Shown piece after piece: positions 1 to 5,569 of a stretch of 6,918 nt of DNA. The notes below the pieces were generated by a model. It ran no database searches. It saw only the letters and a list, made by a program, of their open reading frames with translations, and had not been told where the DNA came from. This DNA comes from Bacteroidota bacterium (GTDB lineage Bacteria; Bacteroidota; Kryptoniia; Kryptoniales; JAKASW01): assembly GCA_021796055.1 (NCBI GenBank), contig JAJYOS010000348.1, forward strand, positions 1 through 6,918, written 5' to 3'. Numbering within the stretch: the first letter of the stretch is position 1; each line of letters begins with the position of its first letter. Made by a program: the position numbers and the translations under genes.

Positions 1-24
1 GTATTCTTCTCCCCTTTGAGCCTG

Positions 25-27
25 CAT
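25..27 (-). other. Possible start of another minus-strand gene at the left edge
   Basis: On the minus strand an ATG at 27-25 opens a frame that runs off the window (MQAQRGEEY). The sequence AAAGGGGAGAAG (plus-strand 7-18) could instead be a ribosome binding site for a start just outside the window. Either reading would put another gene directly after the 46-378 ORF. Evidence is minimal. Confidence 0.15.
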
Positions 28-45
28 GATAGCCGCCTGTTGAAC

Positions 46-378
46 TCACGTTTTGCGTCCGATCCCGTATCGGTCGAATCCAGATTTATCCTTCTTGAAT
101 TGGGTTTTACTTCTCCGAAAGCCGGAAGGACTGTCTCCGAATTTGTCGACAAGAGGCTGAATCAAACGGTCCATTTCCTGCTCGTTTTGGCTCTGATCGG
201 TCACGGAATAATGAATGCCATTCTCTTGAAACTCCGTGCCGGAGTTATCCCAGAGACTTTTCGTATTCTCTTTTAACGATTGAACCAGCTCTTTCATCGC
301 GCCAGGATTAGCATCATATAATGTCAAATACGTTGTCGCGGGCGGAATGTTGCCATCGGGAGAAGCCCGGACAGGCAC
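46..378 (-). CDS. Hypothetical protein, coding-like ORF of 110 residues with GTG start
   Basis: I do not recognise this protein. The minus-strand frame has ordinary codon use and a soluble, polar composition, unlike the overlapping plus-strand frame, so it looks like true coding sequence. The middle part (about residues 13-83) reads like a folded domain with two amphipathic helices, one around KELVQSLKENTKSLWD and one around NEQEMDRLIQPLVDKFGD. The last 25 residues are rich in Lys and Arg and may be a disordered tail or a frameshifted end. The only start in frame is GTG at 378; there is no clear ribosome binding site and a stop lies just upstream at 394-396. The N-terminus may therefore be missing, and the ORF could be a remnant of a longer gene. 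No signal peptide or membrane segment is visible. Whether the gene is functional is uncertain. Confidence 0.4.
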   Translation of the reverse strand: MPVRASPDGNIPPATTYLTLYDANPGAMKELVQSLKENTKSLWDNSGTEFQENGIHYSVTDQSQNEQEMDRLIQPLVDKFGDSPSGFRRSKTQFKKDKSGFDRYGIGRKT

Positions 379-385
379 TACATAT

Positions 386-412
386 ATCCCGGATCAGGTC
401 GGTATCCGGGAT
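386..412 (+). terminator. Stem-loop followed by T-tract, terminator-like
   Basis: A perfect 9-bp inverted repeat (ATCCCGGAT at 386-394 and ATCCGGGAT at 404-412) encloses a 9-nt loop. The right arm ends in T and runs directly into four more T (413-416), which gives the shape of a Rho-independent terminator read on the plus strand. No convincing plus-strand gene ends just before it in the window, so it may terminate something upstream or act as a structural element 8 bp from the GTG start of the minus-strand ORF. Confidence 0.45.
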
Positions 413-613
413 TTTTGTTACCGGGAAAATAGAGACTACACCGGGCGGATGATTGTGAGGCAGGGTTTGCCAATGCCGCACCCGAACATTAACTTGCCAC
501 TGATGCAATAACAGGGGCAGGATGATCGCGAAATCTGAAGATTAAAATGAAAGAAGTCTACAGTCGGGATGCAGGAAAAGACACAGGAAGAACTAATCTC
601 AGGGAGCAAAACG

Positions 614-802
614 ATGGCAGATCGGACTTGTGAGAACTGTCCATTGCGGGCAAAACATGATTAAAACCCGAAGCCACTGGCAGGGCGATTTTGGCGTTGG
701 CATATCAACTTCTGCCCGGGCTGGAGGAAATACTTCATCGCGCTAAGCCCGGAAGAAAAATCGAGAATCGCCCGGCAATACAATTTCAGGAAATATCAGT
801 AG
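614..802 (+). pseudogene. Small Cys/Trp-rich protein gene interrupted by one in-frame TAA (codon 17)
   Basis: Reading from ATG 614 gives MADRTCENCPLRAKHD, then TAA at 662-664, and then the same frame continues for 45 codons to TAG 800-802. The ATG has a good Shine-Dalgarno (AGGGAG at 601-606, 7-nt gap). The continuation contains FWRWHINFCPGW followed by RKYFIALSPEEK and ends in FRKYQ. The two halves read as one 62-position protein with an N-terminal CxxCPLRAK motif, a third Cys in the CPGW motif and a charged helical C-terminus. This resembles small uncharacterised bacterial proteins with a CxxCPLRAKxDxNPxS start and a WRWHxxFCPGW core; the likeness is from memory and I know no function or family name. 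The three Cys suggest metal or redox chemistry (inference). A single change from AAA or another sense codon would explain the TAA. I judge it a recent nonsense mutation or a sequence error. Confidence 0.6.
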
Positions 803-1172
803 CCGGGAGCGCACCATTTCGGGAACGACGCGGATGGGAGGTCGTGATTTGGTCCAATCCAGCATACCGTTGCAAGAGTTGCGCTATGGATAGATAGGAA
901 CGACGAGGAACGTCGTCGGCTGGTTGAACTGAACGACCGCAATGATCTGGACGGTCTCTCAATTCGAGCCCTGAATATGGCTCGCCAGGAAGTCCCGCTG
1001 CCTGCAATTAATCGTTGAGCCTTTTCCTCCACACCCTTACCAATGAGAATCCGCCTCCGGCGCGGCGAGATATTGAAGCATCGACGCCTCTCAAAGCGCG
1101 AATCCCGGAGGGCTTTGTGTCGTTGCCAGCCGTCCGATTCATTGGACAGCTGCTTTGGGGACACCCACTATA
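803..1172. other. Stretch without an intact gene
   Basis: Apart from the start-less remnant at 848-1018 I see no supported gene here. The open frames on both strands between 1015 and 1172 are Arg-rich or compositionally odd, lack ribosome binding sites and do not resemble known proteins. No clear Rho-independent terminator follows the minus-strand gene that ends at 1173. Confidence 0.5.
848..1018 (+). pseudogene. Start-less coding-like remnant, faintly DUF1127-like
   Basis: Between TGA at 845-847 and TGA at 1016-1018 one plus-strand frame reads as a small basic protein of 56 codons. It includes ALWIDRNDEERRRLVELNDR followed by a stretch with LDGLSIRALNMARQE. The pattern of a hydrophobic helix, an Arg-rich segment, ELxDR and then a GLS segment recalls the short DUF1127 (YjiS-like) proteins, but the match is weak and spacing is off by one residue. 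There is no ATG, GTG or TTG at a sensible position (the only in-frame ATG, at 977, is far too late) and no ribosome binding site. If it was a gene, its 5' end is lost or frameshifted. It lies in the same frame as the broken small gene upstream, separated by two stops. It could also be chance open sequence. Confidence 0.25.
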
Positions 1173-1739
1173 TCATCTCAATTTGAAATGCACCACGAAA
1201 TCCTTCGCTGGCATAAAATCATCTCGCTTCCAGAGGTAGTAGCGCCTGCCTGCTATGTCGTATGTCTTATCGGGATCATATGAAAAGGTAGTTACATCGA
1301 TGGCATCATCGACGTGGAGCATGTATTCAGCCGACTTCAAAGGCTGGTTCCATGCTTGAGTCGAGCGCAAGATATAGACTGCGCTGTCTCCGCTCACTTT
1401 TTGCCGATAAGCGATATGGTATATGACGCTATCGTGATTCCTTAAGGATAATATGAAGCTGAACCCGGATTTTGTCTTGCTTGAAATCTCAGGTCGAGTA
1501 CCTTCAGTGATATTGAATATATCCACCGAATCAATCGTATCACTCTGGTCGATGGTCGGAAGAGGATAGTAAATCAGTCTTGTCGTTTCATGGTCGGATA
1601 AGTTGACGAACCAGTAAGTGCCATCGACATAGAAATATGTCCTGGTCAACCTGAACTTGATGTTTTCATTTGTGAAGGCAAGCTCCTGGCAGAAAGCCTG
1701 TGAATTCAACAGTACAAAGAACATGGCCAATGTCTTCAT
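1173..1739 (-). CDS. Small secreted hypothetical protein, 188 residues
   Basis: I do not recognise a family. The start is ATG at 1739, chosen because it opens with a signal peptide (MKTLAMFFVLLNSQAF, cleavage likely near residue 18) and lies 4 bp after the stop of the gene upstream. A longer reading back to 1889 would overlap that gene by 146 bp and puts non-signal sequence first. There is no lipobox, since the residues before Cys17 are QAF, so it is probably periplasmic or exported rather than a lipoprotein. The mature part is rich in Tyr, Phe, Ser and Asp and alternates short hydrophobic strands (for example TRTYFYVDGTYWFVNL and SVIYHIAYRQ), which suggests a single beta-sandwich domain. The C-terminus (YYLWKRDDFMPAKDFVVHF) ends the fold without a sorting tail. 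It is probably co-transcribed with, and translationally coupled to, the gene before it, hinting at a shared extracytoplasmic role. Confidence 0.75.
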   Translation of the reverse strand: MKTLAMFFVLLNSQAFCQELAFTNENIKFRLTRTYFYVDGTYWFVNLSDHETTRLIYYPLPTIDQSDTIDSVDIFNITEGTRPEISSKTKSGFSFILSLRNHDSVIYHIAYRQKVSGDSAVYILRSTQAWNQPLKSAEYMLHVDDAIDVTTFSYDPDKTYDIAGRRYYLWKRDDFMPAKDFVVHFKLR

Positions 1740-1743
1740 GGTT

Positions 1744-2847
1744 TCACTTGAGTAAAACCATCGAGCCGGTCTTGTAAATTGCTTTACCCAGAACAAGCCT
1801 GTAAAAATAAACTCCTGACGCAGCCATTCTTCCTCTGGCGTCCACGCCATCCCATTTATAATAAGATGCAGTTGATAGCGGAATGACAAAAACTTTCTGC
1901 CCGATGGAGTTATAGATGTCTATTTCACCGGCTTCACGTCTCAAGTCATCTGGAATTCTGACGAGGAAATTCGTACCCGGGTTCGAAGGATTGGGAAAGT
2001 TGACGATATACAAATCCGGATTTGACGGCGGCGAATTCAATCTGATTCCAGTGAGATTTATGCAATGGATATCTTTCCTGATGACCGAATCGGGATGTGC
2101 ATCGAAACTCAATGAATCAATCGCAACTGTCGGCCATGTTCCTTTCGAGAGGTCTCTCAGTGCACCTATATCATATCTCATCGCATAAATCTGCAATGAA
2201 TATGTGCTGTCCGCGTTAAATGTGACGGGGAAATCAAGTTCAAAATTGCCACCGGTTACCTTTCTGCCATTCTTGTCGAACATATACCCTGTTAATGTGG
2301 CACAGCATCCTGACGTGTCATATGGGACTCCCATGGCCACATTTTTCGAGAGACAGAAATAAAATCCATTATCCTCGGCACTGAAATAATAATTGAACCT
2401 TCGAATCGAGTACTCGCCCGCAGGTGAATCGCAGTCGGACCAGGGAGAATTACCGAAGGACATTTCATCCGATAGCACGAGCGGTCCAAATCCGGATGAA
2501 TCCGACAGATAAGAATAGATCGCGATTTGGTCGCCGCGGCTGTCGACGGAAAGAGGAATACTCAGGCTATCCGGTGTTATCACCAATATCGATGTGCTGT
2601 CCCTGACGTTATCCAATCTTACTTGCGCTCTTCCGGAAGAAGTTACAATACAAATGCTGTCATAATAGCTGTGCACGCCGCGCAGGCCTGGCCAATCGGG
2701 CCAGTTGTATAAACTAATCTGCAGCTCCCATCTGTCGACAGGATCGAATTTAAATACAGATATAAGAGCGTGCGGCGGTGCCACCGGGTTTCCCAAAAGG
2801 CGGGTCGATGTTATCAGAAGCAAAACCCAGAATAGATTCTTTTTCAT
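1744..2847 (-). CDS. Secreted protein with C-terminal FlgD-like/Por-type sorting domain, 367 residues
   Basis: The start is ATG 2847, with GGGGAG 7 nt upstream (plus-strand 2855-2860) and a signal peptide right behind it (MKKNLFWVLLLITS, cleavage probably near residues 19-23). The ORF extends to 2916, but those 23 extra residues are basic and would hide the signal peptide. Residues about 25-270 are a Ser/Asp/Tyr-rich beta-type region; residues 186-222 (TGYMFDKNGRKVTGG onward) resemble a carboxypeptidase-regulatory or transthyretin-like strand pattern. I do not recognise the N-terminal region. Residues 284-367 form a typical C-terminal sorting/FlgD-Ig domain: FPNPSNPGTNF, then IYNSIGQKV, then WDGVDARGRMAASGVYFYRL, ending in KTGSMVLLK. 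In Bacteroidota and relatives such tails direct proteins through type IX secretion or to surface attachment; whether this organism has that machinery is not visible here. Cys pairs (C181-C182 and others) could form disulfides. It is the first gene of a two-gene unit. Confidence 0.85.
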   Translation of the reverse strand: MKKNLFWVLLLITSTRLLGNPVAPPHALISVFKFDPVDRWELQISLYNWPDWPGLRGVHSYYDSICIVTSSGRAQVRLDNVRDSTSILVITPDSLSIPLSVDSRGDQIAIYSYLSDSSGFGPLVLSDEMSFGNSPWSDCDSPAGEYSIRRFNYYFSAEDNGFYFCLSKNVAMGVPYDTSGCCATLTGYMFDKNGRKVTGGNFELDFPVTFNADSTYSLQIYAMRYDIGALRDLSKGTWPTVAIDSLSFDAHPDSVIRKDIHCINLTGIRLNSPPSNPDLYIVNFPNPSNPGTNFLVRIPDDLRREAGEIDIYNSIGQKVFVIPLSTASYYKWDGVDARGRMAASGVYFYRLVLGKAIYKTGSMVLLK

Positions 2848-2877
2848 TTTAAATCTCCCCGGACATCTTCGAGTGTT

Positions 2878-2925
2878 CGATAAGAAACATTCCTTTCGGA
2901 GTTTCACCTTAATCATTTCTTATCG
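2878..2925. repeat. 10-bp perfect inverted repeat in the leader of the minus-strand operon
   Basis: CGATAAGAAA (2878-2887) and TTTCTTATCG (2916-2925) are exact reverse complements with a 28-nt spacer. The element lies 31 bp upstream of the ATG at 2847 and just outside its ribosome binding site. It could be a regulator's operator with two half-sites or an mRNA leader hairpin. There is no T-tract to make it a terminator. Confidence 0.5.
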
Positions 2926-3087
2926 GCCTCCGGTTCAAATTAAAGTGCCGGTTGTGAAAATACAATGTGAAGACGTATAGAGCCGAAGTAAGGTCATTCG
3001 ATGGAATAATTTTCATTACCGCTTTGTCGAAGATTTTGTGCATAATAAGTCAGAAAGGATTTAAGTGCTCCGACTGGAAGACCTTAC

Positions 3088-3330
3088 ATGACTCTTCAAT
3101 GGTGTTGTGCAGCTCTCTTCGTTGTATCCCTTTTGTCTTCCCATCAGGCATGGTCACAGGCGAGCGGCATGCAATCGCAGCATATTATAAAGATAGTATT
3201 GTCACAAAGGTTAATGTGGGCCGAATTCCACCAATTTCCGGGAAAACCGGCAAATCGTCTGAAACAAAGAGATAATTACGCGGTGCCGCATCGGGGTCAC
3301 TTCCGTGACTATTACGCCGCAGGCGAATAA
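3088..3330 (+). CDS. Possible small secreted protein, 80 residues
   Basis: I do not recognise this product. The ATG at 3088 has a modest ribosome binding site (GGAAG at 3076-3080, 7-nt gap). The first 24 residues look like a signal peptide with a hydrophobic core (CCAALFVVSLLSSHQAWSQ) but lack the usual positive charge at the N-terminus. The mature part would be about 56 residues, basic and aromatic, ending in RDNYAVPHRGHFRDYYAAGE. The codon pattern is unremarkable, and an overlapping frame (2967-3275) has no comparable features. The stop codon lies inside a hairpin at 3326-3345. No homologue comes to mind, so this is either a genuine small exported protein or a fortuitous ORF. Confidence 0.35.
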   Translation: MTLQWCCAALFVVSLLSSHQAWSQASGMQSQHIIKIVLSQRLMWAEFHQFPGKPANRLKQRDNYAVPHRGHFRDYYAAGE

Positions 3331-3345
3331 TTGCTGTCAATTATT
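3326..3345. repeat. Short AT-rich stem-loop over the stop codon of the 3088-3330 ORF
   Basis: AATAATTG (3326-3333), a 4-nt loop CTGT, and CAATTATT (3338-3345) make a perfect 8-bp stem. The TAA stop at 3328-3330 is within the left arm. The stem is AT-rich and not followed by a T-tract, so it is not a standard terminator, though its position at the end of an ORF suggests a 3' structural role. Confidence 0.35.
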
Positions 3346-3524
3346 ATGACGCATGATTAAAGCAGGGCATGTTTTCTGAATCACCCGGTATGTGAGTTCA
3401 GATGATGGGTTGCCTGGAATGAGTCTCCTTCCCGAAAGTTGAGATAGAGGGATTTCAAAGATGTTCAATATGAGGCTGTATATAATGGATGGATTGAATT
3501 AGATTCTGAAAAAAGGAGGGAACC

Positions 3525-4109
3525 ATGAAGCGTCTTACCATACTCAGTTCTTTACTGGTCTTGTCTTTTTTCCTGAGTCTGCCTTCGGTCAGTTCCGCCC
3601 AGGAGAGCAAGGTCCGCCTCAGCCTGAAAGCCAGCGTCATGCAGAGACTGGGAGTAAATACAGATATTACGATTGTTTACAGCAGGCCTGGAGTAAAAGG
3701 GAGAAAGATATGGGGCGGACTCGTCCCATACGGCATGGCTCCGGGAAACAAGGAATCAAAAGGGAAGCCTTTTCCCTGGCGGGCAGGCGCCAACGAAAAT
3801 ACGACTATAGAATTCAGCAGGGAAGTTCTCGTCGAAGGTCACAAACTGCCGGCAGGCAAATACGGCCTCTTTATGATCCCTTCGAAAAAAGACTGGATCA
3901 TTATTTTCAGCAAGAACAGCTCGGCCTGGGGAAGCTTCTCGTACAAGGAGTCGGAGGACGCGCTCCGGATAACCGTGACGCCGGTCGAAGCGCCCCATAT
4001 GGAGTGGCTGATGTACGGATTTGATGATCTCGCGGGAACTTCGGCCACTGCTTACCTCTGGTGGGACAATCTGAAAGTGCCATTTAAGATCGCACTGCCC
4101 AGGGAATAA
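3525..4109 (+). CDS. Secreted DUF2911 family protein, 194 residues
   Basis: Residues 1-25 are a signal peptide ending SVSSA, so the mature protein starts near Q26 and is periplasmic or exported. The rest matches the DUF2911 family over its whole length: an opening strand ITIVYSRPGVKGRKIWG (residues 48-64), LVPYG (66-70), WRAGANENTTIEFS (85-98), VEGHKLPAGKYGLFMIP (103-119), WIIIFSK (124-130) with the following WG, and the closing WWDNLKVPFKI (179-189). Length is normal for a single-domain member. The function of DUF2911 proteins is not established; they are common in Bacteroidota, Acidobacteriota and similar groups. The start is secure: AAGGAGG at 3513-3519 lies 5 nt before the ATG. It appears to be transcribed alone; 178 bp separate it from the previous ORF end and 366 bp from the next gene. 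Confidence 0.92.
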   Translation: MKRLTILSSLLVLSFFLSLPSVSSAQESKVRLSLKASVMQRLGVNTDITIVYSRPGVKGRKIWGGLVPYGMAPGNKESKGKPFPWRAGANENTTIEFSREVLVEGHKLPAGKYGLFMIPSKKDWIIIFSKNSSAWGSFSYKESEDALRITVTPVEAPHMEWLMYGFDDLAGTSATAYLWWDNLKVPFKIALPRE

Positions 4110-4475
4110 GCTGTCGGGATATTCACGATTGCCAGGTGGGGAGCGAACGCGAAGAGCACGGAAGTGAAATCGCGGGTTCACGCCGGCGAAGTCGCAGTAT
4201 TCGTTGGACTCCTTGTTCGCCTGCCGGTCTTGACGGAGTTATTATTGCGAATGCACCTGATTCAATCGAACCACAGAGGCACAATAGGCGCGGAGGAAAT
4301 AGATCGGTCTCTATGTGTCTCCGTTTCTCTTGTGATCGGATTATGTCACCCCTTCGTGATTCTCTTAACCGGCAACCGCAGACTAAGAAAGTCGCTTCCA
4401 CCCACTTGACACGCTCCTGCGCTATAACTACATATGCCAAATCATTCACGAAAGTGTTCAACAAGGAGACAATAG
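4110..4475. other. Gene-free stretch with degenerate repeat-like sequence
   Basis: No frame here is convincing as a gene; the overlapping ORFs on both strands lack ribosome binding sites and recognisable motifs. The text looks like decayed interspersed repeat. One piece, at 4181-4227, has an imperfect inverted repeat (GGCGAA at 4185-4190 with TTCGCC at 4216-4221). Another, at 4271-4334, has a purine-rich arm starting CCACAGAGGCACAATAGG followed by a pyrimidine-rich arm ending CTCCGTTTCTCTTGTG, a composition seen in many bacterial intergenic repeats (recollection, not a match). The last 70 bp hold the likely promoter and ribosome binding site of the rhaT homologue. Confidence 0.4.
4406..4434 (+). 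promoter_or_regulatory. Candidate sigma70-type promoter before the rhaT homologue
   Basis: A perfect -35 hexamer TTGACA (4406-4411) is followed after 17 nt by TACATA (4429-4434), a poor -10 match (three of six). It would start transcription about 30-35 bp upstream of the TTG start. Bacteroidota use a different promoter consensus, so the match could be chance. Confidence 0.3.
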
Positions 4476-5490
4476 TTGAATCCCAATCCCATTCTCGGTG
4501 TCTTCTATCATTGGCTGGGAGGCTTTGCCTCCGGAAGCTTCTACGTACCGTATAAGGCCGTGAAGAGGTGGTCATGGGAAGTGTACTGGCTGTTGGGCGG
4601 AATATTCAGCTGGTTAATCGCTCCATGGGTACTTGCCCTCATCATCGTGCCGCACCTGACTCAGATTCTTGGTAGTCAACCTTTCAGCGTCCTGGGCTGG
4701 ACATTCTTCTGGGGGATGATGTGGGGATTCGGAGGACTGACCTACGGGCTGACAATGAGATACCTCGGGCTGTCATTGGGCACAGGAATAATCCTGGGGC
4801 TCACGGCGGTATTCGGCACTTACATTAGAAGAGTTCAATCTAAAAAAGGGAATCCTGGTAGCGATATTCTCGGGTGTAATGAGTTCCTGCTTCGCATTCG
4901 GTCTGGATTCTGCCACTCCAATATCCGTGACGGCGCTGCGCTTGGGAGTAGAGCCAATCTGGACAGGCCTGCCGGAAATCATCGTGATCACGGGAGGAGG
5001 CCTCCTGACAAACCTGGTCTGGTGTGGTTACCTGTTGAGAAAGAACCGGACATTTGGTGAGTACTTTGGATTGCATGCCGGGTACCGGGTCAAGGACGTC
5101 CCTGCGGACGATGCGGCACCTGTAACACCTCAACCGGGAGTGGGCGCGAACTCCGTCGCCGAACTCGATCCCCCGGCCGACCGCACTTCGCATGTTCCGC
5201 TTCTGACCAACTATCTATTCAGCGCGCTCGCCGGAGTGACGTGGTACTTCCAGTTCTTTTTCTACACGATGGGTGCCTCACAAATGGGAAGTTATAAATT
5301 CTCGAGCTGGACCATACACATGGCGAGCATAATTATCTTCGGCTCCATGTGGGGGATATTCCTGAAGGAATGGAAAAACACAGGCGGCCTGTCGAAATTC
5401 CTGCTTGGGATGGCGCTCTTCACGCTCATCGGTTCAACGTTGATAATCGGCTACGGCAACCTGCTGGGAGTGCAACTCACAGGACCATGA
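4476..5490 (+). pseudogene. rhaT: RhaT-type L-rhamnose:proton symporter, broken by internal deletion and frameshift
   Basis: RhaT is an inner-membrane symporter that imports L-rhamnose with a proton. The start is TTG 4476 with AAGGAG 7 nt upstream. Residues 1-115 align well with RhaT: NPILGVFYHWLGG, GSFYVPYKAVKRWSWEVYW, GGIFSWLIAPW and YGLTMRYLGLSLG, ending FGT (codon 115 at 4818-4820). The homology then resumes in the +1 frame at 4828 with EEFNLKKGILVAIFSG and continues through WYFQFFFYTMGASQMG and FLKEWKNTGG to TGA 5490. From memory of E. coli RhaT, about 50 residues normally lie between the VGT and EEFNLKKG motifs, including transmembrane segment 5. Here they are gone and the frames no longer match, so translation of the first frame ends in unrelated sequence at 5060. 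The second half could only start at ATG 4879, without a ribosome binding site. The cytoplasmic loop around residues 180-220 of the second half is longer than in E. coli. The gene lies 79 bp before a secreted GH3 gene, fitting a sugar-use locus. Family assignment is firm; loss of function is inferred. Confidence 0.88.
4821..4830 (+). other. Deletion junction inside the rhaT homologue
   Basis: Up to 4820 the frame starting at 4476 matches RhaT; from 4828 the matching frame is shifted by +1. The missing stretch is roughly 150 bp judged against E. coli RhaT (recollection). The few bases between (TACATTA) can be assigned to either side, which would fit a microhomology-type deletion, but the lost sequence is unknown. 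Confidence 0.7.
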
Positions 5491-5517
5491 AACAGAGACT
5501 TCTGAAATCCTCCTGCC

Positions 5518-5533
5518 GCCGGCAAAAGCCGGT
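5518..5533. repeat. Short GC-rich hairpin between rhaT and the GH3 gene
   Basis: CCGGC (5519-5523) and GCCGG (5528-5532) flank an AAAA loop, with one further possible G-U pair. The stem is short and followed by CCCCTCC rather than a T-tract, so it does not look like an intrinsic terminator and transcription may continue into the GH3 gene. Confidence 0.35.
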
Positions 5534-5569
5534 CCCCTCCTAAAAAAGCATGAAAAGGGAAGCTTGACG

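Noticed and set aside
662..664. Recoding or stop-codon readthrough at the TAA of the small gene
   Set aside because: TAA is not used for selenocysteine or pyrrolysine, the DUF2911 gene in this window uses TAA as its stop, and no special downstream structure is evident. A nonsense mutation or sequence error is simpler.
691..897. Plus-strand 68-codon ORF
   Set aside because: It is in a different frame over the small Cys-motif gene, whose own frame carries the recognisable motifs.
796..1164. Minus-strand 122-codon ORF
   Set aside because: Very Arg/Ser-rich composition without recognisable motifs; typical of a chance open frame.
1740..1889. Upstream extension of the 188-residue secreted protein
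   Set aside because: It would overlap the preceding gene's conserved sorting domain and bury the signal peptide.
2848..2916. Upstream extension of the 367-residue secreted protein
   Set aside because: The extra 23 residues are basic and have no ribosome binding site, while ATG 2847 has both a good site and a signal peptide right after it.
4123..4575. Long overlapping ORFs on both strands between the DUF2911 and rhaT genes
   Set aside because: They have Arg/Ser-rich unnatural composition, no ribosome binding sites, and overlap the clear rhaT start.
4841..4850. TAAAAAAGGG run in rhaT as a programmed frameshift site
   Set aside because: The homology already switches frame before the A-run, at 4821-4828, and about 50 residues are missing. 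Slippage at the run would not restore the protein.
5518..5533. Intrinsic terminator after rhaT
   Set aside because: The stem is only 5-6 bp and has no T-tract after it.
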